NCBI RefSeq assembly: GCF_007858255.1
Contig: NZ_VFEU01000023.1
Location: 1-64,000, forward strand
Direction of reading: 5' to 3'
DNA length: 64,000 nt
Source of the DNA: Pseudomonas rhodesiae
GTDB taxonomy: Bacteria; Pseudomonadota; Gammaproteobacteria; Pseudomonadales; Pseudomonadaceae
Shown piece after piece: positions 1 through 7,356 of the stretch. The translations under genes and the position numbers were made by a program. The notes beneath the pieces were generated by a model. The model searched no databases. It was not told the DNA's origin and was given only the letters and a program-made list of their open reading frames with translations. Each line of letters begins with the position of its first letter. The stretch's first letter is position 1.

Positions 1-186
1 CCAAGCGGCTCAAGGTGACCAATGTGGGAGGGGGCTTGCCCCCAATAGCGGTAGGACAGTCACAGCATCATTGACTGACTCACCTATATCGGGGGCAAGC
101 CCCCTCCCACAGTTTTGATCCTCTTCAGGGTCTGAGATTAAGGGGCGGCTGGCTCGGGCTTCGTCACCAGGTCCGGTAACCCCGGC
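1..186. repeat. First copy of a 186-bp tandem duplication (REP pair plus secretin gene tail)
   Basis: The segment CCAAGCGGCTCAAGG at 1 recurs at 187, and the TTA (reverse-strand stop) at 138 recurs at 1492. Once the IS element (about 1168 bp) is removed, both offsets equal 186 bp. Each copy holds a REP inverted pair followed by the 3' end of the secretin gene. In the first copy only the last 13 or so codons survive (LPDLVTKPEPAAP on the minus strand, with Thr in place of the Pro of the intact gene), and similarity stops near position 178. The duplication predates the IS insertion, because the IS interrupts the second copy. More copies may lie to the left of the window. Confidence 0.85.
23..111. 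repeat. REP inverted pair
   Basis: A GTGGGAGGGGGCTTGCCCCC-type unit (from 23) faces its reverse complement (to 111) across about 45 bp. This is the usual Pseudomonas REP doublet, and the same pair recurs at 1441-1464 in the second tandem copy. Confidence 0.9.
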
Positions 187-219
187 CCAAGCGGCTCAAG
201 GTGATCAATGTGGGAGATT

Positions 220-1182
220 CTATGTTGCAGGACAACCCTGCAACGGCCGATTCGGTTGGTATTCGCTCTGGTTTTTCATCAGGGCGAACGCCACCCGTGC
301 GAGTTTTCGGGCAAGGATTACCAGGGCCTGAGTCTTCTTGAATCCTCTGGCCAGGTACCCTTCATAAAATGGTTTCCAGGTCGCTGAACGACAGGCAGCC
401 ATGGCCGAGTTGTGGGCCAGACGCCGTATTTCCGGATCCCCTTTCTTGGTCAGACTGCGACTCCCCGTCTTTTTTCCCGAGTCATTGACCCTCAAGTCCA
501 TGCCCAAAAAAGCGATGAAGGCATTGCTATCCTTAAACTCGCCACGCAAAAAAGCCGTCGCAAATCCGGTTGCCGTCAGTACTCCGACGCCTTCAATAGC
601 CTTGCAACGCTCAATATTTTCGGCGACTCCAGCCTCTTTGCTCAGGTCGCGCAGCTTTTTTTGAATGGCCAAATCCGAGTGCTTAAACGTCTCCATCAGA
701 CATTTCAGCTCCTCTTCCAGGCGCGGCTCATCGGCCCAGCTCTGAGCCAGACTGACGCGCGCCTTGATCAGTGCTGCCCGTCGATGAAGCAGACTTTGCA
801 GGGCCTTGTAAGCCTTGGGTGGCGGGCTCCAAGCGCGTAACCCACCCTGTTCGTGCGCCAGATACCGAGCTAGAAGACGAGCATCGCACGGATCATTTTT
901 AGCTCGTTGGCCGACACCGCGACGGTAATGACTCAAGCGATAACCGTCCACGACGTAGACCTGATGGCCCAACTCATGGGCCAACTCAACCGTGTCCAAG
1001 TGGTAAATATTGGTGGCCTCGACGGCAATGCCACTTTGGGCGGGCAGCGTCTTGAGCCAGCGTTTGAGTGCTGTTCGATTATTGGGGATGGCTTGTGTGG
1101 TTTGCAGATCGGCACGATAGACGAGCACCTCAGCCTTGGCCACATCAACACCCACGACCGTTTGCGAAGTAAGGATTGTCAT
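220..1182 (-). CDS. IS110 family transposase (DEDD recombinase)
   Basis: This 320-aa recombinase excises and inserts its element at REP sequences. The N-terminal RuvC-like domain begins with VGVDVAKAEVLVY, carrying the first Asp of the DEDD set. The C-terminal Transposase_20 domain contains AIEGVGVLTATGF, FLGMDLRVNDSGKKTGSRS and KGDPEIRRLAHNSAMAA, where the Ser of HNSAM is the likely nucleophile. The length is normal for the family and the frame is intact, so the element is probably functional or recent. The stop codon at 220-222 lies three bases from the element end. The ATG at 1182 is preceded by the structured leader described as a bridge RNA. Confidence 0.95.
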   Translation of the reverse strand: MTILTSQTVVGVDVAKAEVLVYRADLQTTQAIPNNRTALKRWLKTLPAQSGIAVEATNIYHLDTVELAHELGHQVYVVDGYRLSHYRRGVGQRAKNDPCDARLLARYLAHEQGGLRAWSPPPKAYKALQSLLHRRAALIKARVSLAQSWADEPRLEEELKCLMETFKHSDLAIQKKLRDLSKEAGVAENIERCKAIEGVGVLTATGFATAFLRGEFKDSNAFIAFLGMDLRVNDSGKKTGSRSLTKKGDPEIRRLAHNSAMAACRSATWKPFYEGYLARGFKKTQALVILARKLARVAFALMKNQSEYQPNRPLQGCPAT

Positions 1183-1382
1183 GACGAATCCTCGGAGCTA
1201 GGGTTTAAGAGCTTGTTGGGGTCTACCGTTGCGCTGACTTGTCTCTATCGTCGGCCTTGCCGATGAATTCCTTATTGGCGCTTTTGGGTAGAAGGGGTGG
1301 GACGAAGTCTCCCACGGTCTGTACTGGTTAGAGTCAGAATCGGGCTTTTAGTCCCACCCACCCCTTCAAGTCTAAACATACA
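1183..1382 (-). ncRNA. Candidate IS110 bridge RNA with readable target and donor loops
   Basis: The element's 200-nt leader folds, on the minus strand, into two stem-loops. Stem 1 pairs GAAGGGGTGGG (around 1356-1367) with GTCCCACCCCTTC (1303-1291). Its loop holds AAGCCC (1347-1342), identical to the left half of the REP target, and GTGGGAG (1315-1309), complementary to the right half with core (CTCCCAC). Stem 2 pairs TCTACC (1292-1287) with GGTAGA (1227-1222), followed by GCGC/GCGC. Its loop has GAGACAAG (ACAAG at 1242-1238), matching 6 of 8 positions of the complement of the element's left end CTTGTATG, and GGAATTC (1271-1265), which partly resembles the right end. Bridge RNAs are established for IS110/IS621; assignment here rests on these matches. 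Confidence 0.82.
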
Positions 1383-1383
1383 A

Positions 1384-1464
1384 GGGGGCTTGCCCCCGAT
1401 AGCGGTAGGACAGTCACAGCATCATTGACTGACTCACCTATATCGGGGGCAAGCCCCCTCCCAC
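1384..1464. repeat. REP inverted pair, left member split by the IS element
   Basis: The right part of the interrupted unit starts at 1384 (GGGGGCTTGCCCCCGATAG). Its partner, ATCGGGGGCAAGCCCC..., ends at 1464. The missing left part of the first unit is at 209-216. The pair lies just downstream of the secretin gene stop and may act as the 3' boundary of the secretion operon. Confidence 0.88.
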
Positions 1465-1491
1465 AGTTTTGATCCTCTTCAGGGTCTGAGA

Positions 1492-3408
1492 TTAAGGGGC
1501 GGCTGGCTCGGGCTTCGGCACCAGATCCGGTAGCGGCGGCGGCAAGGGCTGCCAGTTGGCGTCCGGTTGCTGCATCGGTGGCGGCAGCGCGGGCGTCGGG
1601 TCGCCTCCGGTGGGTTTGAGGATCATCTTTTCCGTGGTGTCGCGCAGGATCATGCCCTGCGTCGAACTGCGCGCTTCGGTGCCGCTGTGAAAGGTGCTGA
1701 TCTGGGAAATCGGCAAGTCCAGGTTGCGTTCGATCCGGGGCGTCAGCAGCAGGATGATTTCGGTTTTCTGCTGGGTATTCACATTGGTGCCGAACAGTTT
1801 TTTGCCGATCCACGGGATTTTGCTCAACCAGGGCAGGCCAGAACCCTCGTCAACGTCGGCAGTGCGGATCAGGCCTGAAACCACCTGGGTCTCATTGTTG
1901 CGGGCGGTGAGCAGGGTCTTGGTGGCGCGCGAGCCCAGTTCAAAGGTGGCCGGTACGTTGTCCGAGCTGGGGATGCGCTTGGTGATATGGCTCATCTCCA
2001 CGTTCAGTTCCAGGTTCACTTCATCGCTCAGGCTGATGATCGGCTTGACGGTGATCTGCAGCCCCACATCCTGGTAAGACACCGACGAGGTGGTGATCTG
2101 GTTGGCCGTGGTGGTGGTCACCACCGGGATTTTATCGCCGATGTTCACCTGCGCTTCTTCACGGTTACGCACGCGCACCCTGGGGTTGGCCAGGGTCACC
2201 GTATTGCCGCTGCGTTGCAGCATATTGATCCGCGCCTCGGTGCTGTTGGCATCCAGCAGAATATTGTCGCCGTTGATGCCGCGCAGGGCGCTGATCGGGA
2301 TGCCCGCCAGCCCGGCCGGCACATTGCTCAGGTTGCCAACGGACACACCGATGCTGCCGGGGTACTGGATACCCAGGTTCAGTTCGTCGCTGAGGCTGAC
2401 TTCCAGCACTTGGATATCGATGGTCACTTCCGACTGCGCGATATCGATGGCCTCCACCAGTTTTTCCACGGCACTCAGGGTGTCCAGGCCATCGCGCACC
2501 AGCACGGCGTTGAGGCGCTCGTCCACCAGCACTTCCTTGGGTTTGAGCACCTGCTTGATCTCAGCGGCCACGACCTTGGCATCGCCATGGCTGAGGTAGA
2601 AGGTGCGCACCGCCAGCTCGCGGTATTCACGTTCTTTGTCCGGGCGCTTTGGGTAAATCAGCACGGTGTTGTTGTTGAGGATCTTCTTGTCCAGGCCCTG
2701 GGTGGTTAGCAACAGGTTCAGCGCATCTTCGGCGGTGGTGCGGCTGGCGGTCATGCTGGCCGACGCGCTGGGGTTGACGTCTTTGTCGATGACGAAATTG
2801 ACCCCCGATAACCGTGCGATGGTCTCGAAAATCGTGGTCAGGCTTTGGGAACTGAACTCCAGGCTCAAAGGCTTGCGCATGGCCTCGGAGAGGTCGGCGC
2901 TGAGGTGGTCGGCACTCACCAGCTCGCGGGTCAAGGCGTTGCGCAGGTCCAGGGCCTCTCGGTAGTTGGGCTTTTGCGCGATGATCTGGCGCACCAGGTT
3001 GAGCGCTTCCACCGGGTTGGAGCGTTTCATCTCATAGGCCCGCGCCAGTTGCGGGCGCAGTTGTTTCATCGCCTGGATGCTCTGGATTTGCTGGCGTGCG
3101 CCCAGGTTGCTGGGGTCGTACTTGAGGATGGTCTCCAGGGCGCGGATAGCGGCGGTGTCATCGCCACGCACCATGGCGGCGTTGGCTTCACGGCTGTACT
3201 GGGCCACCAGCAACTCCAGCTTGCTGAACTGCGCGGTGCGCAGCTGTATATCGTCGGGGTCTTCCTTGGCCTCGGCTTGCAGCACCTCGACCGAACGCAC
3301 GATATCGCCCTGTTGGCGCAACTCATCGCTTTGCTTGATCGCCCGCTGGGTTTCACACGCACTCACTGCGCACAGCGCCAGGCCCAAGGGAATCCATCTA
3401 AGCCGCAT
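1492..3408 (-). CDS. gspD: Type II secretion secretin (GspD-like lipoprotein)
   Basis: The outer-membrane channel of the secretion system, 638 aa. The first residues (MRLRWIPLGLALCAVSAC) form a lipoprotein signal with a lipobox ending at Cys18, so no separate pilotin may be needed. A TPR-like region follows at about 25-160 (repeated A..AL..IL..DP pattern). An N-domain region contains SLEFSSQSLTTIFETIARLSG, and the C-terminal secretin domain includes VTLANPRVRVRNREEAQVNIGDKIPVV and the ending KTEIILLLTPRI. A Pro-rich tail of about 60 residues follows. The layout is closer to short Txc/PilQ-like secretins than to classical GspD. A GGGAGGGG ribosome site precedes the ATG. It is the last gene of the operon. 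Confidence 0.9.
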   Translation of the reverse strand: MRLRWIPLGLALCAVSACETQRAIKQSDELRQQGDIVRSVEVLQAEAKEDPDDIQLRTAQFSKLELLVAQYSREANAAMVRGDDTAAIRALETILKYDPSNLGARQQIQSIQAMKQLRPQLARAYEMKRSNPVEALNLVRQIIAQKPNYREALDLRNALTRELVSADHLSADLSEAMRKPLSLEFSSQSLTTIFETIARLSGVNFVIDKDVNPSASASMTASRTTAEDALNLLLTTQGLDKKILNNNTVLIYPKRPDKEREYRELAVRTFYLSHGDAKVVAAEIKQVLKPKEVLVDERLNAVLVRDGLDTLSAVEKLVEAIDIAQSEVTIDIQVLEVSLSDELNLGIQYPGSIGVSVGNLSNVPAGLAGIPISALRGINGDNILLDANSTEARINMLQRSGNTVTLANPRVRVRNREEAQVNIGDKIPVVTTTTANQITTSSVSYQDVGLQITVKPIISLSDEVNLELNVEMSHITKRIPSSDNVPATFELGSRATKTLLTARNNETQVVSGLIRTADVDEGSGLPWLSKIPWIGKKLFGTNVNTQQKTEIILLLTPRIERNLDLPISQISTFHSGTEARSSTQGMILRDTTEKMILKPTGGDPTPALPPPMQQPDANWQPLPPPLPDLVPKPEPAAP

Positions 3409-3426
3409 GATCGTGCCCCTCCCGGG

Positions 3427-3918
3427 TCAGTGCTTGTCCAGGCGCAGGGTGCTGACATGCTTCAACGGCATGTAGGTCAGCACCACGGCGGTGTCAGTGA
3501 GTTTGTCCAAGCGGTAATGGGCGTCCAGCATCTTGCCGGGCACAATGCGCCCCGGCACCGAGCAGCGGTTGCATAAGGTGTATTGGGCGCCGTTGCCGCT
3601 GAGCACGACGATTTTCGCCTGGTTCTCGTAGCGCCATTGCGCGCTGACCTTGAAGGGCAGCGCTGGCGGCCTGCGCGGTGCGTTGTCCACCGGCGGGGGC
3701 GGCGGCGGTGGGGTCCAGGTCTGTATGGGAAACAGGTCGACGATCGTCTCCGCGGGTTCGGCGGTGGGTGTGGGCGCCGCCGGCTCGCTCGGCGCTGCCT
3801 TGGTGGTGACGGGGGCCGGTGCGCTGTCGAGGGGCTCGGGCTGGTCTTGCCAGAACAGCCAGCCGCAACCGATCAACGTCAGCACCAGCAGGATGCGCAG
3901 GTACAACGGAAGTTTCAT
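3427..3918 (-). CDS. Inner-membrane GspC/PilP-like protein of the secretion system
   Basis: A 163-aa bitopic protein: a short cytoplasmic start, one membrane helix (about 5-23, LYLRILLVLTLIGCGWLFW), a Pro/Ala-rich linker containing a seven-proline run, then a C-terminal beta domain (about 90-163) with FKVSAQWRYENQAKIVVLSGN and PGRIVPGKMLDAHYRLDKL. This is the architecture of GspC homology regions and PilP, which link the platform to the secretin. The start codon overlaps the stop of the preceding gene (ATGA), and the secretin gene follows after 18 bp. Family assignment comes from architecture and position, not from a clear motif. Confidence 0.7.
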   Translation of the reverse strand: MKLPLYLRILLVLTLIGCGWLFWQDQPEPLDSAPAPVTTKAAPSEPAAPTPTAEPAETIVDLFPIQTWTPPPPPPPVDNAPRRPPALPFKVSAQWRYENQAKIVVLSGNGAQYTLCNRCSVPGRIVPGKMLDAHYRLDKLTDTAVVLTYMPLKHVSTLRLDKH

Positions 3919-4451
3919 TCCACCACCCCCAGCACTCTGATTTTGAGGTCGATGGTGAGCAGGCCGCTGGTGATTTCCTTGCGCTCCAGGGTGAGGTTTT
4001 CGATGCGTACCGCCGGCTCTTTGGCGATCTCGGTCAACGCCTCGCGCAGCAGGAAGTAAGGGCCGGAGAGGGGGATCTGCGCATCCAGGCGTTGCAGCCC
4101 GGTATCCCCCGGCGTGGAGTAGGCCAGGGTGGTTTGCTCAATAATGAAACCGCGTTGGCTCAGCAGGCCCAGCAGTTTTTCCAGGCGCGGGGCAAAGTCT
4201 TGTGCCGTGGGCAGGGCTTCCACTACTGCCGGTTCAGTCACTTGAACGTCTTGGGGCTGCTCGTCGATACCCGCTTGCAGCGCCTGGCGTCGCTGGCTGT
4301 CGGCGCTGCTGGCCGGTTGAATCAGCACGACTTCGATCAACAGCACCGCCGCCATCACGCCCACCGCCAACAGGCCCCAGAAGCCCAGGCGCTGGCGCCA
4401 TTGCATCAGGTGCCAGCGCAGGCGCGGCAGGTGGCGAACGAGGGTGTCCAT
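3915..4451 (-). CDS. PilO/GspM-like platform protein
   Basis: A 178-aa protein with a short basic N-terminus, one membrane helix near 27-47 (LGFWGLLAVGVMAAVLLIEVVLI) and a periplasmic ferredoxin-like part. The segment LEKLLGLLSQRGFIIEQTTLAYSTPG through ENLTLERKEITSGLLTIDLKIRVLGV is typical of PilO/GspM. It is expected to pair with the upstream PilN-like protein and couple the cytoplasmic platform to the periplasm. It lies 6 bp after the PilN-like gene and overlaps the next gene by 4 bp. Confidence 0.72.
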   Translation of the reverse strand: MDTLVRHLPRLRWHLMQWRQRLGFWGLLAVGVMAAVLLIEVVLIQPASSADSQRRQALQAGIDEQPQDVQVTEPAVVEALPTAQDFAPRLEKLLGLLSQRGFIIEQTTLAYSTPGDTGLQRLDAQIPLSGPYFLLREALTEIAKEPAVRIENLTLERKEITSGLLTIDLKIRVLGVVE

Positions 4452-4457
4452 GGCCGG

Positions 4458-5012
4458 CTACCCTGCGCCAACGGTGAGTTTGACCTGCACCGGATGCTGC
4501 GGGTCGTTGTTCTTCAGTGCGCTTTGTTGCAGGTTCACTTGCACCCCAGGCTGGGCCTTGAGCCGGTCCACGAAGCGAAAGGCATCGCCCAGTTGTTTGA
4601 CCTCCAGATCCAGGTGCAGCAATTGGGCCTGGGTGTTGACCTCTACGCGGGTCAGGGCGATCTCCTTGGACCAGGCCTGGGCCACGCCATCCATCAAGGC
4701 AAACGGTGTGACCTTTTGCTGGGCGAAGCTCGCCAGTTGTTGTCTTTGCTGGGGCGACAAGCGGATGGCCGCCTGAATCAACTGCTCCTGACGGCGGGTC
4801 AGTTGGATAAATTGCTGCTCCAGCACATCGGTCTGTTGCTGCTGATGCACCATGCGTTGCCAGTGATGCCAAGTGCTCACCAGTAACAGGCTCGTCATCA
4901 ACCACAGCCCGGCCACCAGGGCGCGATGGGTGGGGGCAGGGCGCTGGAAATCGACACGCGGTGCACGGGGCGCGCGCAATTGCTGCCAGATACCGGCGAG
5001 CCTGGCTTTCAT
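4458..5012 (-). CDS. PilN-like inner-membrane platform protein
   Basis: A 184-aa protein. The ATG at 5012 overlaps the TGA of the PilM/GspL-like gene (ATGA), which fixes the start despite a longer open frame. It has a short basic cytoplasmic end, one membrane helix (about 31-47, LVAGLWLMTSLLLVSTW), a Gln-rich coiled-coil stretch (HQQQQTDVLEQQFIQLTRRQEQLIQ) and a periplasmic alpha/beta domain. This matches PilN or the C-terminal half of GspL. With the preceding gene it makes a split GspL, as in type IV pili. Confidence 0.74.
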   Translation of the reverse strand: MKARLAGIWQQLRAPRAPRVDFQRPAPTHRALVAGLWLMTSLLLVSTWHHWQRMVHQQQQTDVLEQQFIQLTRRQEQLIQAAIRLSPQQRQQLASFAQQKVTPFALMDGVAQAWSKEIALTRVEVNTQAQLLHLDLEVKQLGDAFRFVDRLKAQPGVQVNLQQSALKNNDPQHPVQVKLTVGAG

Positions 5013-5734
5013 GATGGCGCCTCCTCCAGCCACGGGTGCACGGGCCCCAGACGATGCTCCGCCGGCGCGTTGCTGACCACGAGCGTGGCCGGGGCATGCC
5101 GCTCGACCAGCAGGTCGGCGGTAAACAAGTTGTCGCTCAAGGTGCTGCCGGGTTGGGTGGGGATCACGCATACCTGATCGATGATGCCCAAGTGTCGATA
5201 CACGCAACTGAGGCTGCCGGCCTCGGGCACGGCCACCACGCAATCGTCAGGCAGGTGCCGCCAGTACTGTTGGGCGACCGCCGTCAGCAAGGGGGTGCAG
5301 GTCACCAGCGGCAAGCGGTTGAGCTTGAACAGTTCGCGCAGGTCCAGCAGTAACTCCCGTGGTGTGGCGACCGCCAGGCGCGGTTGACCGAACGGGCTAT
5401 CGGCGACCTGTACTTGCCAGTGCTCGGCATCGATATTGGCTTGCCGGCTGAACATTGCCTCGGCCAAGCCTTGCCAGTCCTGGGGGCTGTACACCTCGGG
5501 TTGCCAGGGCAGCATCAGGTAATGCACATGGGGAAAACCCAGCAGCACCGTGGCCCGGTCGAGGAACTTCACGCGTCCGCGCGGCGCCTGCTCCAACAGT
5601 TCGGCGCAGGCGGCCAGCGGCGTACCCTGGCATTGCGCATGCCAGACAGGCGCACCACGCCAGCGCGCGCGTGCGGCCCATTCGGCTGCGTCGCGATGCA
5701 GCCACACCACATGCTCAATAAAGGGAAATGACAC
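5009..5734 (-). CDS. PilM/GspL cytoplasmic-domain-like protein
   Basis: A 241-aa soluble protein without a membrane segment. Translation starts at GTG 5734 with AAGGAG seven bases upstream, overlapping the end of gspE by 20 bp. Its position between the ATPase gene and the PilN-like gene, and its actin-like strand pattern (TVLLGFPHVHYLMLPWQPE, RELLLDLRELFKLNRLPLVTC, DDCVVAVPEAGSLSCVYR), fit a divergent PilM/GspL cytoplasmic domain that anchors the ATPase. No nucleotide-binding motif is obvious. The call leans on context. Confidence 0.65.
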   Translation of the reverse strand: MSFPFIEHVVWLHRDAAEWAARARWRGAPVWHAQCQGTPLAACAELLEQAPRGRVKFLDRATVLLGFPHVHYLMLPWQPEVYSPQDWQGLAEAMFSRQANIDAEHWQVQVADSPFGQPRLAVATPRELLLDLRELFKLNRLPLVTCTPLLTAVAQQYWRHLPDDCVVAVPEAGSLSCVYRHLGIIDQVCVIPTQPGSTLSDNLFTADLLVERHAPATLVVSNAPAEHRLGPVHPWLEEAPS

Positions 5735-7352
5735 GGTGGATCTCCTTGAGCGTGGTGTCGCCCCGGGCGGCGTGGGCCAGGGCTATGTCGCGAATAAATA
5801 CATGGCCGGCTTCCCGGGCCAGCTCCCGCAGAGTGGACGCTGAGCTGCGCACCAACAGTCCCTCCTTGATCGTGTCGTTCATGCTCAGAACCTCTGCCAG
5901 GGCCAGCCGGCCGCGATAGCCTGTGTGGCGGCAAGCCTCGCAGCCCTTGCCCACGCGGTAGCGGCCTTGCTTTAACTGGGCCTCGGGCAGTTGGGCGAGA
6001 CGGGCAATGTCCGGGTCGGGTTCGGCCTCCACCGCGCAATCCGCGCAGATGCGCCGCACCAGGCGTTGGGCGACTACGCCGTTGAGGGCTTCGACGAAAC
6101 TCGCCGGGTCCACATCCATATAAGTAAAACGCTCGAGCACGCTGAACGCGCTGTTGGCGTGTACCGACGACATCACCAGGTGCCCGGTCAGCGCTGCCTG
6201 CACGGCGATGCCCGCGGTTTCACCGTCGCGGATTTCGCCCACCAGGATCGTGTCCGGGTCGTGGCGCAGGATCGAGCGCAGGCCACGGGCAAAGGTCAGG
6301 CCCTTCTTGTCGTTGACCGGAATTTGCAGCACGCCGGGCAGTTCGTATTCCACCGGGTCCTCGATGGTGATGATTTTTTTCTCGCCGGTATTGGTCTCCG
6401 ACAACGCGGCATACAGGGTCGTGGATTTGCCGCTGCCGGTGGGGCCGGTGACCAGCAGCATGCCGTAGGGCTCGCTGGCCAGGGCACGGATGCGGGCGAT
6501 GGTGTCGGCGGCCAGGCCCAGGGCCTCCAGGCTCAGGGATTCGCCGCGCTGGGATTTGTCGAGGATGCGCAGCACCGCGTCTTCGCCGTGGATGCTGGGC
6601 ATGATCGACACGCGAAAATCCACTTCGCGCCCCTGGATCTTCATCTTGAAACGCCCGTCCTGGGGCACGCGTCGCTCACCGATATCCAGCTCCGACAACA
6701 CCTTGATCCGCGACAGCGCCTGCTCGGCCATGTCCATGCCGCTGGCCTGGCCCATCTGCTGCAACACGCCGTCGATGCGGTACTTGATCACCAGGCCGCC
6801 GGGAGTGGTTTCCACATGGATGTCACTGGCGCGGCTTTGTAGCGCATCGAACAGCATGGAATTGACCAGACGCACCACCGGATTGTCGTCGCGGGCGATG
6901 CTGCTCAAGGAGATTTCCTGGGCGGCCTGGCCGATTGGTGCGTCAGGGTCGTCTTCGCCGAAGGGTTGCATCACCCGCTGGCTGGCTTCGGCTTTGGTCA
7001 ACTGGGCGTTGACCGCGCCGGGCAGGCTCATGGCCAGAGGCAGTTGGCGCAAGGTACTGGAAGACTGCAACCAGTGTCGGCTGGCCAGGGTAAAGGGGTC
7101 GCCCAGCACCAGGCAGGGTTGGCCCAGGTGATCCAGAGGCAGCACGTTATGCATCAGGGCCTGGGGCAGGGGCAACAGGTCGAAACGCCAGTCCCCGCTG
7201 AGCTGCTCAGGGCCGATGGCGAGCAGCCCCAACGGCTCGGCGACCGTGTGCAGTTGGTCTGGAGCGGTGTTGAGCAATTCGGTGAGGTAGGCCGCCAATG
7301 TGATGCCCCGTTGGCTCGCCAGCGCCTGCCACTTGTGCGTGTTGTCGCTCAT
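5715..7352 (-). CDS. gspE: Type II secretion assembly ATPase GspE
   Basis: The hexameric ATPase that powers pseudopilus assembly, 545 aa from the ATG at 7352, four bases after the gspF stop. A longer open frame to 7412 lies inside gspF and is not used. An N1-like domain (about 1-130) is followed by the N2E and C-terminal ATPase domains, with Walker A GPTGSGKST, Asp box KKIITIEDPVEYELPG, Walker B ILVGEIRDGETAG, His box LTGHLVMSSVHAN and a zinc-binding Cys4 (CADC ... CEAC). All catalytic motifs are present. Confidence 0.95.
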   Translation of the reverse strand: MSDNTHKWQALASQRGITLAAYLTELLNTAPDQLHTVAEPLGLLAIGPEQLSGDWRFDLLPLPQALMHNVLPLDHLGQPCLVLGDPFTLASRHWLQSSSTLRQLPLAMSLPGAVNAQLTKAEASQRVMQPFGEDDPDAPIGQAAQEISLSSIARDDNPVVRLVNSMLFDALQSRASDIHVETTPGGLVIKYRIDGVLQQMGQASGMDMAEQALSRIKVLSELDIGERRVPQDGRFKMKIQGREVDFRVSIMPSIHGEDAVLRILDKSQRGESLSLEALGLAADTIARIRALASEPYGMLLVTGPTGSGKSTTLYAALSETNTGEKKIITIEDPVEYELPGVLQIPVNDKKGLTFARGLRSILRHDPDTILVGEIRDGETAGIAVQAALTGHLVMSSVHANSAFSVLERFTYMDVDPASFVEALNGVVAQRLVRRICADCAVEAEPDPDIARLAQLPEAQLKQGRYRVGKGCEACRHTGYRGRLALAEVLSMNDTIKEGLLVRSSASTLRELAREAGHVFIRDIALAHAARGDTTLKEIHRVISLY

Positions 7353-7356
7353 TGCG

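Larger units (their letters stand above)
217..1384 (-). mobile_element. IS110-family insertion sequence inserted in a REP element
   Basis: The element is about 1.17 kb, with one transposase ORF that nearly reaches the right end and a 200-nt non-coding leader at the left end (element orientation is the minus strand). It splits a REP unit: CAATGTGGGAG lies to the left at 206-216 and GGGGGCTTGCCCCC to the right from 1384. Read on the minus strand, both junctions keep a CT dinucleotide (216-215 and 1384-1383), and there are no terminal inverted repeats or target duplication. These are the hallmarks of IS110 site-specific recombination with a CT core. REP targeting by IS110 members is known in Pseudomonas. 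Confidence 0.92.

Noticed and set aside
401..1266. Plus-strand frames opposite the transposase
   Set aside because: Antisense shadows of the IS110 transposase without motifs.
1334..1813. 159-aa minus-strand frame crossing the IS boundary and the gspD end
   Set aside because: Out of frame with both transposase and secretin; created by joining of the IS leader to the REP.
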